A stretch of DNA of 64,000 bases from Helianthus annuus (GCF_002127325.2 NC_035445.2:82268383-82332382), one strand, 5' to 3'; counted from the stretch's first letter, positions 23,690 through 34,224 are shown. Made by a program: numbers and translations. Notes: generated from the letters alone by a model not told the origin.

Positions 23690-23815
23690 GGCCCGTAGGC
23701 ATTACATCGCTAATGGATGTTTAATAAGTTCGGCCCGTAGGCACTACATCACTAATGGATGTTTAATAAGTTTGGCCCGTAGGCACTACATCGCTAATGG
23801 ATGTTTAATAAGTGA
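23690..23815. repeat. Three tandem 42-bp repeats in the chromovirus spacer
   Basis: Units starting ggcccgtaggca(t/c)tacatc at 23690, 23732 and 23774 differ at a few positions only. Confidence 0.9.
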
Positions 23816-24109
23816 TCATCTTCATTGACGATTTAACCCATGATTTATAAATCATTAATTTGGGCTTTGAAATCCTTAGAAGGATTCTTATATAAGAATG
23901 ACGCGTGCGATTTTAACGAACCACATCTGCCACGAACGTTAACATGTTTACAGAGGTTAACAGGGAATCTGAATCTTTTAATCAGGTCTTACCATCTTGG
24001 CCGGGTCTTATAATGACACCTAGCTAGGTTTCACTCTTAAGATTCTTTATTTAGGCAGATTAATTTAAAAGGAATGATTTTTTATTTATTTCATATATAA
24101 TAATAACAA

Positions 24110-24418
24110 GAGTGAATTTCAAGTTTTGTCCTTTATCTTTAGGCCACTTTGCAAGTTTTGTCCTTTATATTTAAATTTGACGAGTTTTGTCCTTTATGTT
24201 TAAAAATCAAGCACGTTTTACCCCTTATGTTTAAAAATCAAACACGTTTTGTCCTTTATGTTTAAAAAATCAAGCACGTTTTGTCCTTAAAAATCAAGCA
24301 TAAAGGACAAAACGTGCTTGATTTTTAAACATAAAGGACAAAACTCGTCAAATTTAAACATAAAGGACAAAACTTGCAAAGTGGCCTAAAGATAAAGGAC
24401 AAAACTTGAAATTCAGTC
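24110..24418. mobile_element. Mutator-type MITE inside the chromovirus, 9-bp target duplication TAATAACAA
   Basis: Exact 9-bp flanks taataacaa (24101-24109 and 24419-24427) surround a 309-bp palindrome with ends gagtgaatttcaag and cttgaaattcagtc. Inside it repeats caagttttgtccttta and its complement. A 9-bp duplication is the Mutator (MULE) hallmark. Confidence 0.9.
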
Positions 24419-24536
24419 TAATAACAAAATGAATATTTATAACATAACATTCCATAAATTTCAAATATGATTACACGCTGCCCTAAACGGGACTTTGAAA
24501 TACTCAAATACCTACGCAGAGGCTTACGGAAAACAA

Positions 24537-24640
24537 GTCCACGCAGAGACCAAATACAAGATAGATGTCCGCGCAGGGACTAAAAGATAAGTCCACGTAG
24601 GGACTGAAATACGATAAATGTCCACGCAGGGACTAATTTG
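24537..24640. repeat. Imperfect tandem array of gtccacgcagggact units
   Basis: Four units of about 24-30 bp beginning gtccacgcag, gtccgcgcag, gtccacgtag and gtccacgcag, just downstream of the extra ORF on the minus strand. Confidence 0.75.
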
Positions 24641-24664
24641 TAAATACAACAATACATAAGGAGA

Positions 24665-25879
24665 CTAATGATCTCGTTTCTTCCTCCCTTTTAGTAGGTT
24701 TGCTAGGCCTTTGAGAAATCCATGATTACTCTTACGTTCTTGTTCGAAGTCTCGTTCCACACGGTTTAGACGGTGGAGGAATTCTTCTTGCTCCGGTGGA
24801 GAAAAACGTGGCTGCTGCGACGGTTGCTGAACCGGAGGTCTAGGAGGTATTGGATACCCATGAGCTGAGTAATCTGGTCTCCAAGAAGTTCCATGGAGAG
24901 CATTGTAATTAGCCGCTACCACGTATGGATCGGCATCATAGTTATAGTTGTAGTGCGTGTGAGTCGGCTGCTCAAACGGATTGTACGCGGTGGAACCGCC
25001 GTACGCTGGTATCGGATTGTCATATCCGAAAGGTGGCGGAGGTGGTGCAACTGGTGCAGAATTCACCTCTGCAGGGTGACCAGAAGGTTCCCCTAATTGT
25101 GGTTCTTCAGGCACTGACAGAAAGTGACTCGCACTCGAGTGGCGAGGGGTGCTGAAATGGAATTCCCCTCCTCGGGTGGACATCCGTGCGCCTGATCTCC
25201 TACGCCTTGACGGATCTGGAATTACTGGTTGAACCGGTGGCGGTGGCGGTGGCGTAACTGCCACGAACCGCGAATCCTCATAAGGATTCTGTTGCTGCTG
25301 TTGGTCATGAGGCGAGAAATGATGAGATGGTGTGAAGTACCAATTACATTGGTCAAACCTCACCTGATAACTGTCGGGACCTTGATAGGGTGTTCCATGA
25401 AAGGATGACCCATCAGAGATCTCGATTGGATGGTTGGGAGTACCCCGTGCAGGCTCGACGAGATCTGTATCTTCATCCATATCTACCGCATTATCTTCAG
25501 AAAAGTGATCCTCTGGTCCTAAAGGGTTATACCCTATTGGCTCTTGGACATAATCCGCCGGGTTAAACTGTCCTACGAAGAAAGGAGAAGGATCGTCATA
25601 AGAACGGTGTGAAGCAGATTGCTGGAGAGGTATAAATGATGGTTGAGGGTTATTGGGGTCATTTTCTGAGTTTGATCCAAAAGAATGACGGTATGAAGGT
25701 GTTGAACTATGCGAGGTAGAATGTCTTGCAGGTTTAAAGAGGTTCCTTCTTCGCCTTTGTGGTTCCTCACTTCTTGTACTGGAAGGAGCTCGCATGTTCG
25801 AAGGACCAGCCTCGTGATCATTGTGAGTGATCGGCCCCTTGCCTCTTCCTCCTCTTCCTCTTCTAATTGCTGGTGGCAT
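24665..25879 (-). CDS. Extra 404-aa Pro/Gln/Arg-rich ORF upstream of gag in the chromovirus
   Basis: A 405-codon sense-oriented frame between the primer-binding site and gag, starting at the first ATG (25879). The upstream in-frame codon TTG at 25894 is unlikely as a start. I recognise no domain. The N-terminus is basic (RRGRGGRGKG, QRRRRNLFKPAR), the middle is disordered and rich in Pro, Ser, His, Tyr and Gln with PPPPPP runs and an acidic stretch (DMDEDTD). The C-terminus has a short charged helix (FLHRLNRVERDFEQERK) ending in a Lys/Arg tail (LLKGRKKRDH). The frame is intact in a very young element, so it may be under selection. Nucleic-acid binding or an accessory gag-like role is only a guess from composition. 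Confidence 0.75.
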   Translation of the reverse strand: MPPAIRRGRGGRGKGPITHNDHEAGPSNMRAPSSTRSEEPQRRRRNLFKPARHSTSHSSTPSYRHSFGSNSENDPNNPQPSFIPLQQSASHRSYDDPSPFFVGQFNPADYVQEPIGYNPLGPEDHFSEDNAVDMDEDTDLVEPARGTPNHPIEISDGSSFHGTPYQGPDSYQVRFDQCNWYFTPSHHFSPHDQQQQQNPYEDSRFVAVTPPPPPPVQPVIPDPSRRRRSGARMSTRGGEFHFSTPRHSSASHFLSVPEEPQLGEPSGHPAEVNSAPVAPPPPPFGYDNPIPAYGGSTAYNPFEQPTHTHYNYNYDADPYVVAANYNALHGTSWRPDYSAHGYPIPPRPPVQQPSQQPRFSPPEQEEFLHRLNRVERDFEQERKSNHGFLKGLANLLKGRKKRDH

Positions 25880-26036
25880 TTTTCCTGCTTTCAAAACTTT
25901 AAATCACAATAAACAATAAAAAGACAAACTGGAATAACAATTCGAACTTGTCCTATGTTCTTGTCTAGACTCAAGTATGTGCAATTGTGTCATTGAGATT
26001 AAACACCTAAGGATAGTGTTTAATTCACTCAATGTT

Positions 26037-26049
26037 GGCTCTGATACCA
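26037..26049 (-). promoter_or_regulatory. Primer-binding site (initiator tRNA-Met) of the chromovirus
   Basis: ggctctgatacca on the plus strand reads TGGTATCAGAGCC on the minus strand, complementary to the 3' end of plant initiator tRNA-Met. It sits 3 bases inside the 5' LTR end. Confidence 0.95.
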
Positions 26050-26052
26050 ACC

Positions 26053-28865
26053 TGTCACACCCCGATTTCCACGTGTCTCACCGGTGGGCCCGGTGGGGGA
26101 TTACCGTGACGTAGTTGGCAACAATATAGTCAAACCACACAATATATGAATGCACAGCGGAAGCATAAAGATAATTATATTTCAACCATTGTTTGTAATA
26201 TCAATGTATTACGAATAGTCGAAAAGTATCCACAGGGGATCAAATAAAAATATAAGTATAGTTCAACAGACGTAGGCATCTTAAGCTTGCGAGACTCTTT
26301 ATGATGCTAAGGAGAAATATCCAGCCAATTACGCATAGTACCTGCATTTAGTCTTTTTGGGAAAATACGTCAGTTTACACTGGTCTCCTATTCTGGAACG
26401 AAGGTTTAAAATAACCTATTAGAATCCTAACGGGTCTTTAATTTAGCCGTAGCTTAGACCGGTCAGTTTCAACGGATAGTTACGGTTTAATAGCGTGAAA
26501 GGCGAAAACCGGGAATGGAATGTGATTTTGACCCAACAAGTTTGAAGACTTGTTTTATATGGGTATAATAATCACACTCTGGATTTTGGGGTCAAAACAA
26601 TATGGTTTGACCCGTTTCGGCTAGTTTATGTAAACTAGTTACATAAGCCGAACCGTGCGCGCTAAAGGCGTAACGGGTAACCGTAAGAGTCCTACACTGG
26701 TTTCCTAAGTCAATATACTTTAAAGAGGTTGTGGTATCAGTAGGATACCTTCCATAATGCCCGTAACGAGTTTAAGTTCATATTGTGCCCCGTAGGGGTA
26801 TTTCGGTCTTCTTAAAGATTTATAAAAGAGGTTTCTGAGTTCTACAGGAAATCTGAGTTTCCCGAATAGTTTATAAAGTCCAAAATACTTTATTTATTAT
26901 TTACAATCAGTAGCAACTGGAATCGGGTCAAAAGACCTTGTAGAACTCAAGTTATGGCCGAAAAGGGTATATTCGGTATTTACCGAACCGTTGCCATAAC
27001 CGCAGGTTATGAGCAGGTAAAAAAATAATTAAAAATCTTTAAAATTCCAAAATATTAGTTTACATCAGTGTGTAAAAGGTTTGGTGTCGAAATCCGGGTT
27101 TTGATAGGCGTTATGCTAATTGTGTTATTTAATTACTAAAGTTTCCGTAATTTGCGCTATTTAGCATAACTCTTATTCTGGACCTCGGATTGACGTGAAA
27201 TTTTAGGGACATGCTTAGAATTCAGTAACCAAGGTTATGGTCCTTTCACGTGTTCGAAATTCTCGTTTTAAATTAAAAAGGGCGTTACTGTCAACTTTTA
27301 AGCATTTAACGGAAAGGTGTAAAAGACTCGGACAAACAACGAACCGGTCACAGAAGGTTATACCATCATGTAACCTGGTCCTAAGAGAGTCCTAAGGCAT
27401 ATCTAAATCATATTTTAACGGGTCAGAACTGAAGTCAAAGCAAAAGTCAACGTTTTGCGACTTTGGCTCCGAACCAGGTCAAAACAGTAAATGGTCGGAT
27501 CAAACAAGCTTAGACTAGTTAATATACTTATTATCATGTTTTATGAGTGTTAAAACAGGTTACACATCATCTACATTACTGATTATGCATGAAATCGCAA
27601 AATAGCATTTCTGTTGACTTTTTCTAAGCACGTTTGACTCGACATTCGGACTAGTTAGATTGGGAATCAGAGGGTGCCCTTTTAGGGGTTTAAAGCCCAC
27701 ATGATTACCAACATATAACTACCTTTGATTCGACAAACCACTGGACCATTTGTGATTTATCGCAAAGTCAATCGTTAATTACGACGGATTGACTTTTAAG
27801 CTAAACTATGCAAAAACTAAGCCACAAAGGGTTGGGCATACTTACAGAAGCTTGGTGCACGACTAAGGATGCTAGGAGAATGCTTGAGAGCTCCAGAAAT
27901 GATCAGAAGGCAGGTTTGAGGTGTGTTGAACAATGGAACACTACCTTGCCTTTTATAGTGAAAATTTTGGCATAAGATCATTACAACTCACTCTACAATG
28001 GTTCATGGATGATCAGCAGGTGTCCTATAGTGCTAGGGGACATGTAGAGGGCGCCCATGCTTCAATTAATGCACACAAGATCGTTCACAAGCTCAAACAT
28101 TGAATCTGTCCAAGAATTCTGCATCTGGGACCTTCACGCGACCCGCTTTAGGATTCAAGCAACACAGACGCGGGCCGCCTGAATCCTTAAGTCAGTAAAC
28201 GAATCTTCAAATGGCGCGCGGCCCGCATTAGCTCACCCATTTCCTTAACACGGCCCGCCTGAGGGTTGATTTCCAAGATTTTCAAATCTTTTGTAATGAT
28301 TAACCTGACCTTTCGGTTTCGAAGGGATAACTTTGCGATTTGGCCCTCGATTATTTACAATTAAGGGCCTCGTGACTTTTACCCGCATTGTTAAGTCCCC
28401 GGTTAGTTTAATTACTATCCGAAAAGCCTTAACTTTTATTGTTGACGCTTTTAACCCCTCACATACGAATTTGATCATAACTTTCTTGTTTTAAAACGGA
28501 ACTTGGCGAAATTTATATCGTATATTCTAGTGAGCGTATTTTACTGTTACAAAGCCTCGGGTTCGTCAAAGGGGTCTCTCAGAGGTATAAATTTAACATG
28601 TTGACACAATTAACCCCTGTAGCTTGTAATCTCTCACTTTCTCCCGCATTTCGCTCCGTACGATCCATGATTCATTCGTTTGAAGGTGCGAGCATCATTT
28701 AGGGTTACTATACAGTATATTTACCCCTCGTTGACATTTTTAACCCTCGAATTTACATACTTTCAAGGTTTGTCAACTTTAGTCCTTTATTTAGTATTTC
28801 ATACCACGTGTAAACTCATGACACGTGTCAACACATTATTAGGCACAAAATTTCGAGGTGTTACA
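26053..28865 (-). repeat. 5' LTR of the chromovirus (minus orientation)
   Basis: 2813 bp, near identical to 15936-18747. The minus-strand TATA box lies at about 27950 (plus ccttttatagtg) and drives gag-pol transcription in the minus direction. Confidence 0.95.
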
Positions 28866-29029
28866 CCACCACACACTCATCTCTCTCTCCCCTTCCCTCC
28901 CTCTTCCCGACTCGGTGAACCTTCACCGATTTTGGCCACCAATTCGGTAACATGAATACGGTGAAAAGGTTGGCGGTAGCGGTAAACATCGGTAAACCTA
29001 TTTACCAAACACCACACGGTTCACCCTTA

Positions 29030-29496
29030 TGTTTATGGGATAAAACATAAATTGTTTAGCAAAAAAAAACTAAATCTTTTCCCCAAAAATAAGAATAAAA
29101 CATATCTTTTTATATATTATAAATTATAAATTATAAAATATATTAATTTCTAACATGTTGGACAATATTATAGTTTCATCGTTTTAAGTTTTGGCACCAA
29201 AAATTTTCACTTTTAACTAAACGTCAAAATGAAAGCTTTGAGAATTTGAAAGTTAAATGGTAAATGGAAAAGTTTTTAGTACAAAATCATATGAAAATTA
29301 CCCAATTTTTTACACTATTTTTTATTCGATCATTACCATTTGTATTTCATTAAAACTCCTAAGTTATTTGTATTTTTAAAAAGTTCAAAATCAATGGATG
29401 TTCAAATAAGTTATAATTAGAGAAAATTAAAAAGAAAACATTGTTAATTAAAAACTTTCTAATACAAATATCACTTTTCAATTGTTTTGAAAATAG
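29030..29496. other. A/T-rich intergenic stretch
   Basis: Nothing recognised. It separates the MITE right end from the truncated start of the Tat-lineage element. Confidence 0.4.
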
Positions 29497-29514
29497 TATG
29501 CGCCTGGCCAGGGC

Positions 29515-31245
29515 ATGGTTCGATTCTTTGCCACTTGGTGTAATTTTTTCCCCCAGACCCTTACGGGCCTGGCCAGGGCATGGTTCGATTCTTTGCCAGT
29601 GGGATCACTGGATTCATTCGAGGACTTGCTTACCAAGTTCCTCGCCCATTTTAGCCAGCAGCGACGCCACGAACGTGATTCGTTGGACGTCATGAACATC
29701 TGGCGAAGGGACGACGAATCTCTCGAGGCATTCGTCGTCCGTTACAATAAAGAGTGCCTGGAGATAGGTGACGTGGCAGACCAGATGGCACGAAACCACT
29801 TCATCCGGGCCGTCAAAGACAGAGAGATGATCATGACCATCTCTGGCAAGGAGGGCTTGCCCAAAAAATGGGAGGATGTCATGACCGCGGTCAAGACATA
29901 CGCCCAGACACAACGGTCACTCGAACCGCACGTGGCAAAGGCAACGCCCCAAGCCGAAACATCCCACCAAGGGTCCAAGCGTAACAATAAACGCAACCGG
30001 GACGTTGGAAATCGTGATATTTCCAAACCGTATTTCCCGCGAACCAACCCGTTCGACCCAAGGAACTACAACCCCGCCCGAGACAGTCGGGCGTCAAAAA
30101 AAGATTCTCGGGACCGCAACTGGACTGAGATCACCATGTCGCCAAGTGAGGTCCTCCTTGCGGACCCACAGTTCTTGCGACCGGCCCAACCAATGAAGTC
30201 CAAGAAAAATCAGGACCTCACACTCTACTGTGAGTACCACAAGGACTCGGGCCACACCACCAACAACTGCATCAGTCTCCGGCTGGAGATTGAGCGGGCC
30301 TTAAAGGAGGGGAAGCTGCAACACCTTTTGCCAGGTGGGCAAAAACCCACCAAGCGCATCACCCCTCATGGCGAAGGTACCTCCTCCGGGAAGAAAACCA
30401 TGTACGTGGCTTCCACCCACATGATCCACGGAGGGAAAGGTAGGCCACGCAAAGCGGCGAGAAGGCCGGACAATGACTGGAAAGACGAGCAAGTCGTCTT
30501 TCCAAAAGTCCGAGGCGGACCGCGCGATAGGCGCGCCGTCGTTATTTCAGGCCAACTGGCACACTACTGCACCGAGCGTCTATTCATCGACCCGAGCAGT
30601 ACATCTGATATAATCTACGAACAATGCTTCAGCCAGTTCGACCAGGAGGACAAAGATCGGTTGCAAGCGGTAGATTACCTTTTGGCCGGGTTTGCAGGGG
30701 AAACTGTCTTTCCTCTGGGCCAGATTACTTTTCCTGTGCGTCTTTCCAACGGAAGACACACAAGGACAGAAGAGGTAAACTTCATGGTTTTACCTCACAC
30801 CTCCAGATATGACGTACTCCTCGGGAGAGAATCCCAAGGAGATTTCAATATGATTACATTCGTCCCCCACTCTGCGGTCGGTTTCCCAACCGAATCGGGG
30901 GTCGCGATAATCTATGCCCGCAGGGACATCATGATGTTGGACGAAATACGTCCGACCAAGGTCGCAAGGCCCACTCCCAACGACCAACCAGAAAAATGGG
31001 TTCTCAACGCGAGATACCCAGAACAAAAAGTCACATTGGGTCACGCCTTGTTCCCAGCCACCAAAGCGCACCTGAAGCAACTTCTCTTCAGGAACCAAGA
31101 CATCTTCGCGTGGACACCCGCAGACATGACCGGGGTCCCACGTGATATTGCGCAACATCACTTGAATACCTTGCCAGGTATCAAGCCAGTGATCCAAGGC
31201 CAACGCCACCTTGGGTCAGCTAAAAATCAGGCGATGCAAGAGTAG
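29515..31245 (+). pseudogene. Tat element gag-protease part, 5' truncated, ends at amber stop
   Basis: The frame enters mid-gag: true homology starts at LTGLARAWFDSLP (about 29567), and the ATG at 29515 lies in a duplicated segment. Recognisable are the retrotransposon gag block (FEDLLTKFLAHFSQQRR, IWRRDDESLEAFVVRYN), a zinc-finger-like CEYHKDSGHTTNNC (about 30229-30270) and the protease region with FIDPSSTSDIIYEQCF (about 30588-30630), where the usual D-x-GSS loop reads DPSS. It ends with TAG at 31243-31245, in the same frame as the following RT frame. The N-terminal half of gag is lost, so the product cannot be a normal capsid protein. Confidence 0.8.
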
Positions 31246-34224
31246 ATCGAAGAACTGCTCTCCGCAGGCATTCTGCGGGAAGTCAAATACCAGACTTGGT
31301 TATCCAACCCAGTCATGGTAGAGAAACCTTCCGGGGGCTGGCGCATGTGCGTTGATTACAAAGACCTTAACAAAGCCTGCCCCAAGGATTGTTACGCGCT
31401 TCCAGAAATCGACGAAAAAGTCGATAATCTCGCACCATTCAGGTGGAAGTGTTTCCTCGATTGCTACAAAGGGTACCATCAAGTACAAATGGCAATCGAG
31501 GATGAAGACAAAACGGCATTCCGGACTCCCACCGGAAATTACTGTTATACAAAGATGCCGTTTGGGTTGCGCAACGCGGGCTCAACATATCAAAAGCTGA
31601 TGAACGACACTTTCCGCGGCCAAATAAGCAAAAGTGTCAAAATCTACATGGACGACCTAGTCGTCATGAGCATGGAGGAAGATACCATGCTCACAGACAT
31701 TGAAAAAACATTCCAGACTCTGCGAAGCGTTAACATAAAGCTCAATCCAGGGAAATGCTCGTTTGGAATGGAAGAAGGCAAATTCCTTGGGTTCATCGTG
31801 ACTAAATATGGATTCAAGGTAAACCCGGAGAAAGTCCAGGCGATCGAGCGCATGCCATCGCCTTCATCGATGAAAGATATGCAACGGCTAGCCGGCAGAC
31901 TAGCGGCACTCAACAGATTCTTAGCCAACCATGCAGCTAAGTCTTATCCTTTCATCAAGACCCTGCGGAGCTGTTCAAAGAAAGAACAATTCCAGTGGAC
32001 CGCAGAGGCTGAAAAGGCCTTCCGGGAAATGAAGGAGTGTTTGATACAACTCCCAACTCTAACCGCACCACGCAAGGATGAGCCACTCATATTATACCTA
32101 TCCGCCGCGGACAACGCGGTGGGTGCGGTATTGATAGTGGAGCGAGAGGGGGTTCAAACACCCATCTATTACATCAGCAAGATGCTCAACGACCCAGAGA
32201 CGAGATACTCAATAATGGAGAAGTTGGTGCTAGCATTAGTGCACGCTTCAAGACGGTTGCGACGCTACTTCGTAAACCACGTCATCACAGTGCTAACCAA
32301 TTACAGGATCGGCCCGATCCTATCCAAACCTGACATCTCTGGGAGATTAGCAAAATGGGCAATCGAGCTGGGCGCGCACACGATACACTATAAACCGCGC
32401 CCCGCGATTAAAGGCCAGATCTTAGCTGATTTCGCCGCCGAAGTACCGGTGAATCGCATCCAAGAATGCGAAGAAGCACAAACTCCTGCACCAACGCCAT
32501 CCTCCTCAGAAACATGGGCACTATTCACCGATGGTGCCTCCAACGAGGAAGGTGCGGGTGCAGGTCTGCGACTCGTCAGCCCTGACGGCCAAGAGCTTAC
32601 ATATGCAATCCGCCTCGATTTCAAAAGCACAAACAACGAGGCAGAATATGAGGCCCTGTTAGCGGGGCTACGTTTAGCAGTCAAAATCGGCGTGCAACAT
32701 CTGGAAGCACACGTCGACTCTTTGTTAGTTGCAGGCCAAATACGCGGCGACTATGCCGCAAAAGGGGATATCATGATCCTCTACCTCGAGCAAGCCCTGC
32801 AACTAATATCCAAATTCGATTCGTTCAATATTCGCCATATTAATCGAAGCGAAAACAAGTCCACAGATGCACTATCAAAACTTGCATCTACCAGCTTCCA
32901 ACACTTGGCAAAGGAGATACGCATCGAAATTCTGCAAAATCCCTCGGTACCCCTACGCCAAGTCAATGTCATTCAATACGGTACAACATCATGGATGACA
33001 CCTATTATCGCATATCTACAATCAGGTGTGACTCCCGAAAGCAAGCCAGAGGCACGCAAGTTGCAACACAAAGCGTGCCACTATCAAATGGGAGACGGTA
33101 TCTTATACCGAAAGTCATACCTCGGGCCACTCCTGCGATGCGTCAACCCACAGGATGCCACATACCTCATCCGAGAGATACACGAGGGCATATGTGGCAT
33201 ACATGCTGGACCGCGCATGGTAGTGGCCAAAATCATGAATGCCGGGTATTACTGGCCCGGCATGCACCTGGACGCCGTCAAAGAGTTGCGCAAATGCATT
33301 GACTGTCAACGTCATGCTCCAAAAACCTTGCGGCCAAAGAACAACTTAGTCCCCGTCACAACCGCATGGCCCTTTCAGAAATGGGCAATTGACGTTGTGG
33401 GACCCTTCCCTGACGCTTCGGGAGCGGTCAAATTTATCATAGTAGCGGTCGATTACTTCACAAAATGGGTAGAAGCAAAACCGCTCGCCTCAACCACTGC
33501 TATGATAACAAGAAAGTTCATTTGGGAACACATCATCTGCCGTTTCGGTTTACCAATGTGCATTGTCACCGATAACGGCACCAACTTCGCTGCCGACGAA
33601 TTTCAAAAATGGCTAGAAGAACTACATATTGAGCACATATTCTCATCAGTCGCACACCCGCAAGGGAACGGCCAAGTTGAGAGTATCAATAAAAGCCTAG
33701 TCGAAGGGATCAAGGCACGGTTGGGAACGGCCAGGCGTGGCTGGGTCGATGAACTCCCAAGTATCTTATGGGCTCACCGTACAAGCCCAAAAACAAGCAA
33801 CGGGGAGACACCTTTCAGCCTAGTCTACGGTTCAGAAGCGGTGATCCCCGCGGAAGTAGGTCTCCCATCTCCTAGAATGTTGGCTATTGAAAAACTAGAC
33901 AACAACACGGAACGCAGGATCGATTTGGACCTCTTGGAAGAAAGGCGCGAAAACGCTGCCATCAACGAGGCCAAATATAAATCCAAACTTGAAAAGTACT
34001 ACAACACGCGCGTCCGCGTTTGTACTTTTAACCCAGGAGACTACGTCCTACGCGACAATGAGGCATCTAATGCCGAGCGCCCAGGCAAACTTGCCCCCAA
34101 GTGGGAAGGACCCTACCTCATCAAAGAGGTCTTAGGGAAAGGCGCGTACAAATTACAAACGCTAGAAGGCGAACCTATCGCACGAACATGGAATGCACAA
34201 CAGCTTCGACGCTGTTATATGTAA
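31246..34224 (+). CDS. Tat element pol: RT, RNase H, archaeal-type RNase H, integrase
   Basis: The frame is open directly after the amber codon (first ATG at 31315). It starts with the RT entry block IEELLSAGILREV and MCVDYKDLNKACPKD. RT continues with FLDCYKGYHQ and the catalytic IYMDDLVVMS (about 31645). The first RNase H is degenerate (LYLSAADNAVG, with TN at the usual TD position), as is usual in this lineage. The second RNase H keeps FTDGASNEEGAG, NNEAEYEALLAGL and HVDSLLV. Integrase has an HHCC finger (GIHAGPR ... CIDCQRHA) and D,D,E residues (AIDVVGPF, VTDNGTNF, GQVESINKS). It ends at 34222-34224. Apart from the amber codon no break is seen, so pol decay is recent. Confidence 0.88.
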   Translation: MEELLSAGILREVKYQTWLSNPVMVEKPSGGWRMCVDYKDLNKACPKDCYALPEIDEKVDNLAPFRWKCFLDCYKGYHQVQMAIEDEDKTAFRTPTGNYCYTKMPFGLRNAGSTYQKLMNDTFRGQISKSVKIYMDDLVVMSMEEDTMLTDIEKTFQTLRSVNIKLNPGKCSFGMEEGKFLGFIVTKYGFKVNPEKVQAIERMPSPSSMKDMQRLAGRLAALNRFLANHAAKSYPFIKTLRSCSKKEQFQWTAEAEKAFREMKECLIQLPTLTAPRKDEPLILYLSAADNAVGAVLIVEREGVQTPIYYISKMLNDPETRYSIMEKLVLALVHASRRLRRYFVNHVITVLTNYRIGPILSKPDISGRLAKWAIELGAHTIHYKPRPAIKGQILADFAAEVPVNRIQECEEAQTPAPTPSSSETWALFTDGASNEEGAGAGLRLVSPDGQELTYAIRLDFKSTNNEAEYEALLAGLRLAVKIGVQHLEAHVDSLLVAGQIRGDYAAKGDIMILYLEQALQLISKFDSFNIRHINRSENKSTDALSKLASTSFQHLAKEIRIEILQNPSVPLRQVNVIQYGTTSWMTPIIAYLQSGVTPESKPEARKLQHKACHYQMGDGILYRKSYLGPLLRCVNPQDATYLIREIHEGICGIHAGPRMVVAKIMNAGYYWPGMHLDAVKELRKCIDCQRHAPKTLRPKNNLVPVTTAWPFQKWAIDVVGPFPDASGAVKFIIVAVDYFTKWVEAKPLASTTAMITRKFIWEHIICRFGLPMCIVTDNGTNFAADEFQKWLEELHIEHIFSSVAHPQGNGQVESINKSLVEGIKARLGTARRGWVDELPSILWAHRTSPKTSNGETPFSLVYGSEAVIPAEVGLPSPRMLAIEKLDNNTERRIDLDLLEERRENAAINEAKYKSKLEKYYNTRVRVCTFNPGDYVLRDNEASNAERPGKLAPKWEGPYLIKEVLGKGAYKLQTLEGEPIARTWNAQQLRRCYM

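Larger units (their letters stand above)
23358..24664. other. Spacer between the extra ORF and gag-pol of the chromovirus
   Basis: About 1.3 kb without an ORF. It contains a 42-bp tandem repeat, an inserted Mutator-type MITE and a second tandem array of 'gtccacgcagggact' units, each listed separately. A leader of this size between two ORFs implies separate initiation, splicing or a subgenomic transcript for one of them. Confidence 0.6.
15936..28865 (-). mobile_element. Complete Tekay-type Ty3/gypsy chromovirus
   Basis: Two long LTRs (15936-18747 and 26053-28865) frame the element, with a 5-bp target duplication CCACC (15931-15935 and 28866-28870). LTRs begin and end TG/CA. On the minus strand the order is 5' LTR, primer-binding site for initiator tRNA-Met (26037-26049), an extra ORF, gag-pol, polypurine tract (18748-18759), 3' LTR. 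By eye the LTRs differ at about 16 substitutions and 1 indel in 2.8 kb, about 0.6 %, mostly transitions. At usual plant rates that means a few hundred thousand years. Long LTRs, the C-terminal chromodomain-like region and the RT/IN motifs fit the Tekay (Del) clade. Confidence 0.95.
15743..29026. mobile_element. PIF/Harbinger-type MITE split by a chromovirus (15743-15935 plus 28871-29026)
   Basis: TTA stands before 15743 and after 29026. The termini are GGGTGAAGGGAGTGG and CGGTTCACCC. With the retrotransposon and one target-duplication copy removed, the unit is about 349 bp, against 346 bp for the MITE at 2362. Internal blocks correspond as well (gccacgtcaa; ggaccccacc followed by ctcatctctctc). 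The MITE therefore predates the chromovirus insertion. Confidence 0.85.
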
